A DNA stretch of 37,876 nt from Achromobacter pulmonis. GTDB taxonomy: Bacteria > Pseudomonadota > Gammaproteobacteria > Burkholderiales > Burkholderiaceae_B. The stretch lies in NCBI RefSeq assembly GCF_002885955.2, contig NZ_POQS01000004.1:303252-341127 (forward strand), in the 5' to 3' direction. Made by a program: the position numbers and the translations under genes. A model generated the notes under the pieces. That model was not told the origin of the DNA and ran no database searches. It saw nothing but the letters and a program-made list of their open reading frames with translations. Below, piece by piece: positions 24,836 to 32,096 of this stretch (the first letter of the stretch is position 1; each line of letters starts with the position of its first letter).

Positions 24836-25324
24836 ATGCAAGCAACCGCATTCAAATCCCTGGCCGCCGCCTTCGCCCTGTGCGCCCTGGCCGCCGCCCC
24901 GACCGCCTACGCCCAGGACGCCTCGCTCTCGGTGCAGGAACCCTGGGTCCGCGCCAGCGTGCCCAACCAGCACGCCACCGGCGCCTTCATGCGCCTGACC
25001 TCCACCGCGCCGGCGCGCCTGGTCGCGGTGGAGTCGCCGGCCGCCCGGAACGTGGAGATCCACGAAATGGCGATGCAGGACAACGTCATGAAAATGCGGC
25101 AGGTGGCCGGCATCGACCTGCCCGCCGGTCAGGCGGTCGAGCTCAAGCCCGGCGGCTACCACGTCATGCTGATCGACCTGGTCAGCCAGATCAACGCGGG
25201 CCAGCACGTGCCGCTGACGCTGGTGATCGAGGACGCCCAGCGCCAGCAGCGCCGCATCACGGTGGACGCCGAGGCGCGGCCGCTGGGCGCGGCGGCCAAG
25301 CCCGCCGCCGGCCACGCGCATTGA
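24836..25324 (+). CDS. PCuAC-family periplasmic copper chaperone
   Basis: A 162-residue protein with a signal peptide ending AYAQ. The copper-binding motif H(M)x10Mx21HxM is visible as HEMAMQDNVMKM followed by GGYHVMLIDL. The C-terminal His-containing tail (GHAH) may also bind metal. PCuAC carries Cu(I) in the periplasm and works with Sco in oxidase assembly. It lies 33 bases downstream of the sco gene and is probably cotranscribed. Confidence 0.92.
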   Translation: MQATAFKSLAAAFALCALAAAPTAYAQDASLSVQEPWVRASVPNQHATGAFMRLTSTAPARLVAVESPAARNVEIHEMAMQDNVMKMRQVAGIDLPAGQAVELKPGGYHVMLIDLVSQINAGQHVPLTLVIEDAQRQQRRITVDAEARPLGAAAKPAAGHAH

Positions 25325-25333
25325 AGCGGGACG

Positions 25334-25379
25334 CCGGCGCCCGGATAATTGGGGACATAATAAATCCCCCTGGCGCCGG
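25334..25379. promoter_or_regulatory. Inverted repeats in the PCuAC-regB gap
   Basis: CCGGCGCC (25334-25341) and GGCGCCGG (25372-25379) flank a smaller pair, GGGGA (25351-25355) and TCCCC (25365-25369), around an AT-rich CATAATAAA. The inner pair sits over a possible -10 element (TAATAA). There is no T-run. It could be a weak terminator or part of the regB promoter; the function is not clear. Confidence 0.35.
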
Positions 25380-25510
25380 AGTCCGCCGCCGATTCGCCAT
25401 ACAATGCCTGCACATCCGCGCCGGCGCCCCCGCCGCGCCCCGGATGCCAGCGTCGCGCACAGCCGGACGCTGGCCCCGCCGGCCCGCTGGCCGGCCCTCT
25501 GTGTCTGGAT

Positions 25511-26725
25511 ATGCCCGGTAGTTCCGCCTTTTCCTTCCTGCGTACCCTCTGCAGTCTGCGCTGGCTCGCCATCGCGGGCCAGGCCGCGACCATCCTGCTG
25601 GCCAGCGGCGTGCTGGGCCTGGCCCTGCCGCTGGAGCCGCTATGGCTGGGCGTGGGCGCGCTGATCGGGTTCAACGTCTACGCCAGCCTGCGGCTGCGCC
25701 AGCGCCGCGACCTGTCGCACGCGACCGCGTTCGGCCATCTGCTGGTGGACATGGCCGTGCTGGCCTGGATGGTGGGCTGGAGCGGCGGCATCAACAATCC
25801 GTTCGGCATGATGTTCCTGATCCTGACCGCGCTGGCGGCCCTGGCGCTGCCGCGCAACTGGGCGCTGGCCGCGGCGGTGGCGGGGATCTCCGGCTACGCG
25901 GCGGCCGCCATCTTCGGCCAGCCGCTGCGCGGCGAGGTGGATTCGCACAACCTGCTGCTGTGGGGCATCGGCGCCAACTTCCTGATCTCGGTGGTGGTGG
26001 TGCTGGTGTTCTCCACCCGCCTGGCCTCGGACCTGCGCGCCCGCGAGCGCGAACTGGCCCGGCTGCGCGAGCGCTTCACCCGCAACGAGGGCATCGTGGC
26101 GCTGGCCACCCACGCCGCGGCCATGGCGCACGAGCTGAACACGCCGCTGGCGACCATGACGCTGCTGGCCGACGAGATCGCCGCCGAGGTCAAGGACGAA
26201 GATCTGCGCGCCGACGTGTCCACGCTCAGCCAGCTTCTGGCCCTGTGCCGGGAACGTATCCGCAATCTGGCGGTCCCAACCGCCGTGGACCTGGTGCGCG
26301 TGGTGGGACAATGGCGCCTGATCCGGCCGACCATCGATCTGCAGCGTTCGGGCACCCTGCCCGGCAGCCTGCGGGTCGATCCGGCCATCGCCCATCTGCT
26401 GCAGGCGCTCCTGAACAACGCGGCCGACGCCGGCGAAGCCGTCAACGTGCCGCGCGTGGACCTGCATCTGGAGTACGGCTATGGCGCCTTGCGCGGCGAA
26501 GTGCGGGATTACGGCCAGGGTTTCGACCCCGACCACACCGTGCTGCCGGCCACCAGCCTGTTCAACAGCGGCAAGCCGGGAGGGTTGGGCGTGGGCCTGG
26601 CGCTGTCGCACGCCACGGTCGAGCAGCTCGGAGGAGAAATGACCATGACCGCCGCCGAAGGGGGAGGCACGCGCATCCGCTTTTACCTGCCGCTGGGCCA
26701 GACCCAGGGCAGTCCAGGGACTTGA
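25511..26725 (+). CDS. regB: Redox-sensing histidine kinase of the RegB/PrrB type
   Basis: A 404-residue membrane kinase. The first ~165 residues hold several membrane segments, including the RegB quinone-site motif GGxxNPF at Gly92-Phe98 (GGINNPF). The H-box is HAAAMAHELNTPLATM with phosphoaccepting His207. A Cys in LLALCRERI about 30 residues on corresponds to the region of the RegB redox Cys. N- and G-box motifs are LLNNAADA and GGLGVGLALSHATVEQLGG. RegB senses the redox state of the quinone pool and phosphorylates RegA. The regA gene begins six bases after the stop. Confidence 0.93.
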   Translation: MPGSSAFSFLRTLCSLRWLAIAGQAATILLASGVLGLALPLEPLWLGVGALIGFNVYASLRLRQRRDLSHATAFGHLLVDMAVLAWMVGWSGGINNPFGMMFLILTALAALALPRNWALAAAVAGISGYAAAAIFGQPLRGEVDSHNLLLWGIGANFLISVVVVLVFSTRLASDLRARERELARLRERFTRNEGIVALATHAAAMAHELNTPLATMTLLADEIAAEVKDEDLRADVSTLSQLLALCRERIRNLAVPTAVDLVRVVGQWRLIRPTIDLQRSGTLPGSLRVDPAIAHLLQALLNNAADAGEAVNVPRVDLHLEYGYGALRGEVRDYGQGFDPDHTVLPATSLFNSGKPGGLGVGLALSHATVEQLGGEMTMTAAEGGGTRIRFYLPLGQTQGSPGT

Positions 26726-26730
26726 ATGTG

Positions 26731-27282
26731 ATGAATCCAACCGATCTTGGCCTGTTGATCGACGACGACGAGCTTTACGTCCGCACGCTGCAGCGCAGCC
26801 TGTCGCGGCGCGGCCTGGAAACCCGCACCGCTACCGGCATCGCGGAAGCGCTGCGCGTGGCCGAAGAGATCCGCCCCGCCTTCGCCCTGGTGGACCTGCG
26901 CCTGGGCGAGGACTCCGGCCTGACCCTGATCCGCCCGCTGCGCGCGCTGCGCGCGGACATGCGCATCCTGCTGGTCACCGGCTACGCCAGCGTGGCCACC
27001 GCCGTGGAGGCCATCAAGCGCGGCGCCGACGATTACCTGCCCAAGCCGGCCACCGCGCCCATGATCCTGCGCACGCTGGGGCTGGTGAAGCCCGAGTCCG
27101 TGGCCATCGAAACCACCATGACCCCCCTGCACCGCCTGGAATGGGAGCACATCCACCAGGCCCTGCACGAAACCGGCGGCAACGTCTCGGCCGCCGCCCG
27201 CCTGCTCGGCATGCACCGCCGCTCCCTGCAGCGCAAGCTGGCGAAAAAACCGGGGCCGGAACGCGAAGTGCTGGTCGACTGA
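26731..27282 (+). CDS. regA: Redox response regulator of the RegA/PrrA/ActR type
   Basis: A 183-residue response regulator, the usual RegA length. The receiver has the acidic cluster LIDDDE, phosphoacceptor Asp55 in LVDLRLGEDSG, the switch Thr in LLVTGYAS and Lys in YLPKPA. The C-terminal Fis-type helix-turn-helix is GGNVSAAARLLGMHRRSLQRK, nearly invariant in RegA orthologues. It should bind GCGAC-N5-GTCGC-type sites; three of these follow immediately, ahead of cyoA. The ATG at 26731 is used; the GTG one codon earlier is possible. Confidence 0.95.
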   Translation: MNPTDLGLLIDDDELYVRTLQRSLSRRGLETRTATGIAEALRVAEEIRPAFALVDLRLGEDSGLTLIRPLRALRADMRILLVTGYASVATAVEAIKRGADDYLPKPATAPMILRTLGLVKPESVAIETTMTPLHRLEWEHIHQALHETGGNVSAAARLLGMHRRSLQRKLAKKPGPEREVLVD

Positions 27283-27350
27283 TTTGTGCAGGTGCGACAT
27301 AAAGTCGCACCCCGGCTTTGTGCAGGTGCGACATATCGTCGCACCCCGCC
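27283..27350. promoter_or_regulatory. Two tandem RegA-type operators in a 34-bp direct repeat
   Basis: A 34-bp unit starting TTTGTGCAGGTGCGACATA is repeated at 27283 and 27317. Each copy holds the palindrome GGTGCGAC-N5-GTCGCACC, at 27291-27311 (spacer ATAAA) and 27325-27345 (spacer ATATC). The core GCGAC-N5-GTCGC fits the consensus described for RegA/PrrA/ActR regulators. The 34-bp phase is close to three helical turns, so both would face the same side. They lie just after regA and upstream of cyoA and could serve autoregulation, termination of regA, or cyo control. Confidence 0.7.
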
Positions 27351-27424
27351 CCCGGCGCTAAACCCTTCTCCCGCCAGGGAAAACCCCTAAGCCCGGACAA
27401 TGGGGCCGGCGCCGCGCCAGGCAA

Positions 27425-27441
27425 TGCGACCATTCGTCGCA
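27425..27441. promoter_or_regulatory. Third RegA-type operator, proximal to cyoA
   Basis: TGCGAC-CATTC-GTCGCA has the same core and spacer length as the two upstream sites. It lies four bases before an FNR-like site and about 100 bases before the cyoA start, where an activator or repressor of the cyo promoter would bind. Confidence 0.65.
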
Positions 27442-27444
27442 GGC

Positions 27445-27458
27445 TTGACCCAGATCAA
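27445..27458. promoter_or_regulatory. FNR/ANR-like box upstream of cyoA
   Basis: TTGAC-CCAG-ATCAA matches the FNR consensus TTGAT-N4-ATCAA at nine of ten defined positions. FNR-type proteins repress bo3 oxidase genes when oxygen is low in other bacteria. The left half also reads as a sigma-70 -35 element (TTGACC), which suits a repressor position. Confidence 0.6.
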
Positions 27459-27475
27459 ACCGATAGGATGGACGT

Positions 27476-27513
27476 TGCTGCCTAGCAGCATTCCAGTCTG
27501 CTGCTACGCAGCA
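27476..27513. repeat. Two tandem 15-bp hairpins in the cyoA leader
   Basis: TGCTGC-CTA-GCAGCA (27476-27490) and TGCTGC-TAC-GCAGCA (27499-27513) have identical six-base arms and three-base loops, 23 bp apart. They lie between the FNR-like site and the cyoA start, so they are probably transcribed into the leader RNA. They may stabilise the message or bind a protein; the role is unknown. Confidence 0.45.
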
Positions 27514-27540
27514 TTTCCCATCATCCATCCAAGGCTGTAC

Positions 27541-28449
27541 GTGAAACACCCCCTCCTTGCGACCCTTACGCGCATTATTGGCGTCGGCGCGGTCATGCTG
27601 CTTGGCGGCTGCAACATGGAAATCCTCTCCCCCAAGGGAGACATCGGCATGCAGGAAAGGACGCTGCTGTTCACGACGACCGGGCTCATGCTCATCGTCG
27701 TGATTCCGGTCATCGTCATGATCCTGGCATTCGCCTGGAAATACCGCGCATCCAATACCAAAGCCGATTACCAGCCCAAGTGGGCCCACTCCACCGCGAT
27801 CGAAGTCGTGGTCTGGAGCGTGCCCTGCATCATCGTGGCGATCCTCGCCGTGATCACCTGGCGCTCCACGCATGCGCTGGACCCCTACAAGCCGCTCGTC
27901 TCCGAGCACAAGCCGGTGACCATCGAGGTGGTTTCGCTGGATTGGAAGTGGCTGTTCATCTACCCCGAGTACGACATCGCCACGGTCAACGAGATCGCCT
28001 TCCCGGTGGACGTTCCGGTCAATTTCCGGATCACCTCGGCCACGGTCATGAACTCGTTCTTCATCCCGCAGCTGGGCAGCCAGATCTACTCGATGGCCGG
28101 CATGGAGACCAAGCTGCACCTGAACGCGCGCGAAATCGGCACCTACGCCGGCATTTCGGCCAACTACAGCGGCGGCGGTTTCTCGGGCATGCGCTTCAAG
28201 GCGCACGCCATGTCGCAAGAAGGGTTCGACAACTGGATCAAGGAAGCCAAGGCCGCTCCCGGCGCGCTGACCCCCGAGGTCTACGCCGAGCTGACCAAGC
28301 GCAGCGAACACAATCCGGTAGTCAAGTATTCGTCGGTGCCGCCCTCCATGTTCGAGTACATCCTGGGCAGCACGATGACCAAGATGGCCGGCGTGGACTC
28401 CGCCACGTGCACTCCCACGTCGAATAATCTGATCGCAGGAATCAACTAA
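27541..28449 (+). CDS. cyoA: Cytochrome bo3 ubiquinol oxidase subunit II
   Basis: A 302-residue lipoprotein subunit (lipobox MLLGGC, modified Cys24) with two membrane segments and a periplasmic cupredoxin-like domain. Marks are [40 protein letters not shown] and [20 protein letters not shown]. The CuA ligands of cytochrome c oxidases are absent, as expected for a quinol oxidase. The GTG at 27541 is preceded by AAGG and gives the expected lipoprotein signal; an upstream in-frame start would add 47 atypical residues through the regulatory region. First gene of cyoABCD. Confidence 0.93.
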   Translation: MKHPLLATLTRIIGVGAVMLLGGCNMEILSPKGDIGMQERTLLFTTTGLMLIVVIPVIVMILAFAWKYRASNTKADYQPKWAHSTAIEVVVWSVPCIIVAILAVITWRSTHALDPYKPLVSEHKPVTIEVVSLDWKWLFIYPEYDIATVNEIAFPVDVPVNFRITSATVMNSFFIPQLGSQIYSMAGMETKLHLNAREIGTYAGISANYSGGGFSGMRFKAHAMSQEGFDNWIKEAKAAPGALTPEVYAELTKRSEHNPVVKYSSVPPSMFEYILGSTMTKMAGVDSATCTPTSNNLIAGIN

Positions 28450-28451
28450 CA

Positions 28452-30428
28452 ATGCTCGGGAAACTTACCCTCGAGGCCATTCCGTTCCATGAACCCATCG
28501 TCATGGTTACGCTGGCCGCCGTGTGCCTGGGAGGCGTAGCGCTCCTGGGCGCCATCACCTACTTCCGCAAGTGGAAGTACCTCTGGACGGAATGGCTGAC
28601 CTCCGTCGACCACAAGCGCATCGGCGTGATGTACATCATCGTCGCGCTGATCATGCTGCTGCGCGGCTTCGCCGACGCCATCATGATGCGCACCCAGCTG
28701 GCGGTCGCCTCCGCCGACTCGGCCGGCTTCCTGCCGCCGCACCACTACGACCAGATCTTCACCGCCCACGGCGTCATCATGATTTTCTTCATGGCGATGC
28801 CCTTCATCACCGGGCTGATGAACCTGGTGGTGCCGCTGCAGATCGGCGCCCGCGACGTGGCCTACCCGTTCCTGAACTCGCTGAGCTTCTGGCTGTTCGG
28901 CGCCGGCGTCGCGCTCATGATGATCTCGCTGTTCGTCGGTGAATTCGCCGCGACCGGCTGGCTGGCCTATCCGCCGCTCTCGGGGCTCGACTACAGCCCG
29001 AGCGTCGGGGTGGACTACTACATCTGGGCGCTGCAGATATCCGGGCTCGGGACCACGCTTTCCGGCATTAACTTCATCGTGACCATCCTGCGCATGCGCG
29101 CGCCGGGCATGAGCCTGATGAAGATGCCGATCTTCACGTGGACCTCGCTGGTCACCAACGTCCTGATCGTCGCCGCCTTCCCCGTGCTGGCCGCCACGCT
29201 CGCGCTGCTGACCATGGACCGCTACCTGGGCACGCACTTCTTCACGAACGACATGGGCGGCAACGTCATGATGTACGTGAACCTGATCTGGATCTGGGGC
29301 CACCCCGAGGTCTACATCCTGGTGCTGCCCGCTTTCGGCGTGTACTCGGAGATCGTCGCCACCTTCGCCCGCAAGACCCTGTTCGGCTACAAGTCCATGG
29401 TCTACGCCACGGCCGCCATCGGCGTGCTGTCGTTCCTGGTCTGGCTGCACCACTTCTTCACCATGGGCGCGGGAGCCAACGTCAATGCCTTCTTCGGCAT
29501 AGCGACAATGATCATCTCGATCCCGACGGGCGCGAAGATCTTCAACTGGCTGTTCACCATCTACCGCGGCCGCCTGCGCATCACCACGCCGGTGCTGTGG
29601 ACGCTGGGCTTCATGATCGTGTTCGTCATCGGCGGCATGACCGGCGTGATGCTGGCCATCCCGGGCGTGTCGTTCGTGCTGCACAACAGCCTGTTCCTGA
29701 TCGCGCACTTCCACAACACCATCATCGGCGGCGTGGTCTTCGGCTGCATCGCGGGCATGACCTACTGGTTCCCCAAAGCGTTCGGCTTCAAGCTGAACGA
29801 GCGCCTGGGCCGCTATTCGTTCTACTGCTGGTTCGTCGGCTTCTTCCTGGCCTTCATGCCCCTGTACATCCTGGGCTTCAAGGGCATGACGCGCCGCCTG
29901 AACCACTACGACAACCCCGAATGGCAGCCGTACCTGCTGGTCGCCCTGGTCGGCGCCGCGCTGATCATGCTGGGCATCTGGTTCCTGCTGCAGCAAGTGT
30001 TTGTCTCGATCTACCAGCGCAAGCAGAACCAGGACCTCACCGGCGATCCCTGGGATGGCCGCACGCTGGAATGGTCGATCGCCTCGCCGGCTCCTTTCTA
30101 CAACTTCGCCCACGTTCCTCACGTCGATGAACTGGACCAGTTCTGGGAAGACAAGCAGAACGGCAAGGCGTACAAGCGTCCCGCCAAGTACGAGGACATC
30201 CACATGCCGAAGAACACCGCCGCCGGCGTCTTCATCGGCGCGTTCGGCCTGGTCATGTGCTTCGCCCTGATCTGGCACATCTGGTGGCTGTCCATCGTCG
30301 GTTTCGTCGGCATGATCGGTTCGTTCATCGTCCGCGCCTATGACCGCGACGTCGACTACTGGGTCCCGGCCAAGGAAGTCGAACGCATCGAAAACGCTCA
30401 CTTTGACAAAATGCAGAAGGCCGCCTGA
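28452..30428 (+). CDS. cyoB: Cytochrome bo3 ubiquinol oxidase subunit I
   Basis: A 658-residue catalytic subunit with about fifteen membrane segments. It oxidises ubiquinol, reduces oxygen to water at the heme o3-CuB site and pumps protons. Heme and copper ligands are visible: the His in [26 protein letters not shown] with the cross-linked His-Tyr pair, the His pair in [12 protein letters not shown] and [13 protein letters not shown]. The length matches E. coli CyoB (about 663). It starts two bases after cyoA. Confidence 0.97.
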   Translation: MLGKLTLEAIPFHEPIVMVTLAAVCLGGVALLGAITYFRKWKYLWTEWLTSVDHKRIGVMYIIVALIMLLRGFADAIMMRTQLAVASADSAGFLPPHHYDQIFTAHGVIMIFFMAMPFITGLMNLVVPLQIGARDVAYPFLNSLSFWLFGAGVALMMISLFVGEFAATGWLAYPPLSGLDYSPSVGVDYYIWALQISGLGTTLSGINFIVTILRMRAPGMSLMKMPIFTWTSLVTNVLIVAAFPVLAATLALLTMDRYLGTHFFTNDMGGNVMMYVNLIWIWGHPEVYILVLPAFGVYSEIVATFARKTLFGYKSMVYATAAIGVLSFLVWLHHFFTMGAGANVNAFFGIATMIISIPTGAKIFNWLFTIYRGRLRITTPVLWTLGFMIVFVIGGMTGVMLAIPGVSFVLHNSLFLIAHFHNTIIGGVVFGCIAGMTYWFPKAFGFKLNERLGRYSFYCWFVGFFLAFMPLYILGFKGMTRRLNHYDNPEWQPYLLVALVGAALIMLGIWFLLQQVFVSIYQRKQNQDLTGDPWDGRTLEWSIASPAPFYNFAHVPHVDELDQFWEDKQNGKAYKRPAKYEDIHMPKNTAAGVFIGAFGLVMCFALIWHIWWLSIVGFVGMIGSFIVRAYDRDVDYWVPAKEVERIENAHFDKMQKAA

Positions 30429-30431
30429 GCC

Positions 30432-31046
30432 ATGATTCAAGCCGTAGCCACTCTCCCCCACGCGGGTCACGACGATCACGCGCATCATGACGATGGATCC
30501 AAGACCGTATTCGGTTTCTGGGTCTATCTGATGAGCGACCTGCTGATCTTCTCGGTCCTGTTCGCCACGTTCGCGGTGCTGTTCAACGCCACCGCGGGCG
30601 GCCCCACGGGCAAGGAACTGTTCGACCTGAAGTTCGTGCTGGTCGAAACGCTGTTGCTGCTGTTCTCCAGCTTCACCTTCGGCATGGCCAACCTGAACGT
30701 GCACGCCGGCAACAAGAGCCGCGCCATGGGCTGGCTCATGGTGACGTTCCTGTTCGGCGCGGGCTTCATCGCGATGGAAGTCTATGAATTCCATCACCTG
30801 ATCTCGATCGGCGCCGGCCCGGGCCGCAGCGCGTACCTGTCGGCGTTCTTCACGCTGATCGGCACGCACGGCCTGCACGTCACGTTCGGCCTGATCTGGA
30901 TCATCGTCATGCTCGACATGATCCGCCGCCACGGCCTGGACTCGATCAACAAGCGTCGTCTGGCGTGCCTGAGCCTGTTCTGGCACTTCCTGGACATCGT
31001 CTGGATCTGCGTCTTCACCTTCGTCTATCTCATGGGAGCCATCTGA
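30432..31046 (+). CDS. cyoC: Cytochrome bo3 ubiquinol oxidase subunit III
   Basis: A 204-residue subunit III with five membrane segments. Marks are [36 protein letters not shown] and [17 protein letters not shown]. The N-terminus has a His-rich patch ([12 protein letters not shown]). It stabilises the oxidase complex. It ends in a TGATG overlap with cyoD. Confidence 0.95.
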   Translation: MIQAVATLPHAGHDDHAHHDDGSKTVFGFWVYLMSDLLIFSVLFATFAVLFNATAGGPTGKELFDLKFVLVETLLLLFSSFTFGMANLNVHAGNKSRAMGWLMVTFLFGAGFIAMEVYEFHHLISIGAGPGRSAYLSAFFTLIGTHGLHVTFGLIWIIVMLDMIRRHGLDSINKRRLACLSLFWHFLDIVWICVFTFVYLMGAI

Positions 31047-31396
31047 TGTCGCACTCCGCTGCGGCCGCACACGGCCACGACGATCACGCCGCCGACCACG
31101 GCACCGTGAAGTCCTACATCATCGGTTTCGTGCTTTCGCTGCTTCTCACCTTCGGCTCCTTCGGCCTGGTGATGAACGGCGCGCTGTCCCATACCGCCAC
31201 GATCATCGGCGTGGTGGCGCTGTGCGTGCTCCAGCTGCTGGTGCAGCTGGTGTACTTCCTGCACATGGGCGCATCGAAGTCGGCCCGCGACAACCTGGCC
31301 ACGTTCGTCTTCACCGTGCTGATCATCGCCATCATCGTCGGCGGTTCGGCATGGGTGCTGTACAACATGAACGTCAACATGGGCCACCCCATGTAA
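31046..31396 (+). CDS. cyoD: Cytochrome bo3 ubiquinol oxidase subunit IV
   Basis: A 116-residue small subunit with three membrane segments, including VKSYIIGFVLSLLLTFGSF, ALCVLQLLVQLVYFLHMGAS and a last one around FVFTVLIIAIIVGGSAW. The N-terminus is His-rich, as in cyoC. The ATG shares one base with the cyoC stop. No cyoE (heme O synthase) follows directly; a terminator does. Confidence 0.94.
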   Translation: MSHSAAAAHGHDDHAADHGTVKSYIIGFVLSLLLTFGSFGLVMNGALSHTATIIGVVALCVLQLLVQLVYFLHMGASKSARDNLATFVFTVLIIAIIVGGSAWVLYNMNVNMGHPM

Positions 31397-31417
31397 TGGC
31401 GGCCAGCCGTTGAAGCA

Positions 31418-31448
31418 GAAAAACAGGCGCTCCGGCGCCTGTTTTTTT
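31418..31448 (+). terminator. Rho-independent terminator of cyoABCD
   Basis: A stem ACAGGCGC-TCCG-GCGCCTGT with flanking A- and T-runs (T7 at 31442-31448) lies 22 bases after the cyoD stop. The A-run on the left would allow some termination from the other strand. Confidence 0.92.
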
Positions 31449-31455
31449 CGCCTGC

Positions 31456-31493
31456 GCGGTTTCGTTATATATTCACGTACATAACGAAACCGC
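31456..31493. promoter_or_regulatory. ModE-type (molybdate repressor) operator
   Basis: GCGGTTTCGTTAT (31456-31468) and its exact reverse complement (31481-31493) flank 12 bases. Within it, CGTTATATA-N6-TACATAACG (31463-31486) closely resembles the ModE operator of E. coli modABC, as I recall it. It ends nine bases before the NifQ-like start and overlaps the AT-rich stretch TATATT that would serve as -10. ModE with bound molybdate would therefore block transcription. Confidence 0.7.
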
Positions 31494-31502
31494 GCATCCG
31501 CC

Positions 31503-32096
31503 ATGCAAACTCCCGCACTTGCCGACACCGACCGCGCCGAACGGCTCGCCCAGACGCTGCTGCGCCACGCGCCGCCGTGCCATCCCGACGCCGGCTTCTT
31601 CGCGGCGGTACTGGGCAAGCGCCTGGCGCTCGGCGACCTGGGCGGCTGCGGCCTGACGCCGCAGGAACTGGACGGCCTGCTGGCGCGGCTGTTCCCGGGC
31701 GCCGCGCCGGCCGAACTGCGCGCACAGCGCGCCGCCCTCGCCGCGCCGGTCCTGGACGCAAAGCAGGCGGCGTTCAAGCAGATGCTGCGCGGGTTGCTGC
31801 AGGCCTGGAGCGTGCCGGCGGCCGACATCACGGCCTGGGTCACCGGCGCGCTGGCCCATGCCTGCCTGCGCCCCGACCACCTGTGGCGCGACCTGGGCCT
31901 GTCCGGCCGCGAAGACGTGACCGCGCTGCTGGCGCGCCACTATCCCGGCCTGGTGGCGCGCAACGTGGGCAACCTGCGCTGGAAGCAGTTCCTGGCCTAT
32001 GCGGCCTACGAACGGGCGGGCCTCGCGCCGGCGCAGGCGCCGGGCTGCCCGGCCTGCGAGGACTACGGCGTCTGTTATCCGCAGCCGCTTCAGTAG
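31503..32096 (+). CDS. NifQ-like protein, probable molybdenum-handling
   Basis: A 197-residue protein. The C-terminal third matches the NifQ family: LRWKQFLAYAAYERAG, then a Cys cluster Cys182-x2-Cys185-x5-Cys191 (GCPACEDYGVCYP). NifQ normally has Cx4Cx2Cx5C, which binds an Fe-S or Mo-Fe-S cluster and supplies molybdenum for nitrogenase cofactor synthesis. Here the first Cys is Ala177. No other nif gene is in the window and the host group is not known to fix nitrogen. A ModE-type site lies immediately upstream. I infer a role in molybdenum delivery or storage outside nitrogen fixation. There is no ribosome site ahead of the ATG, so the mRNA leader may be very short. It overlaps the convergent receptor gene by seven bases. 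Confidence 0.8.
   Translation: MQTPALADTDRAERLAQTLLRHAPPCHPDAGFFAAVLGKRLALGDLGGCGLTPQELDGLLARLFPGAAPAELRAQRAALAAPVLDAKQAAFKQMLRGLLQAWSVPAADITAWVTGALAHACLRPDHLWRDLGLSGREDVTALLARHYPGLVARNVGNLRWKQFLAYAAYERAGLAPAQAPGCPACEDYGVCYPQPLQ

Noticed and set aside
27283..27350. Two 34-bp repeats considered as a CRISPR fragment
   Set aside because: The copies are directly adjacent without spacers and each contains a RegA-type palindrome; a regulatory repeat explains them better.
28446..31070. Very long open frame antisense to cyoBC
   Set aside because: Its translation is low-complexity Asp/Glu/His/Gln/Arg-rich with no family resemblance; it is a codon-bias shadow of cyoBC in GC-rich DNA.
31456..31493. 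Inverted repeat considered as a second cyo terminator
   Set aside because: No T-run follows the right arm, a strong terminator already lies just upstream, and the core matches a ModE operator.
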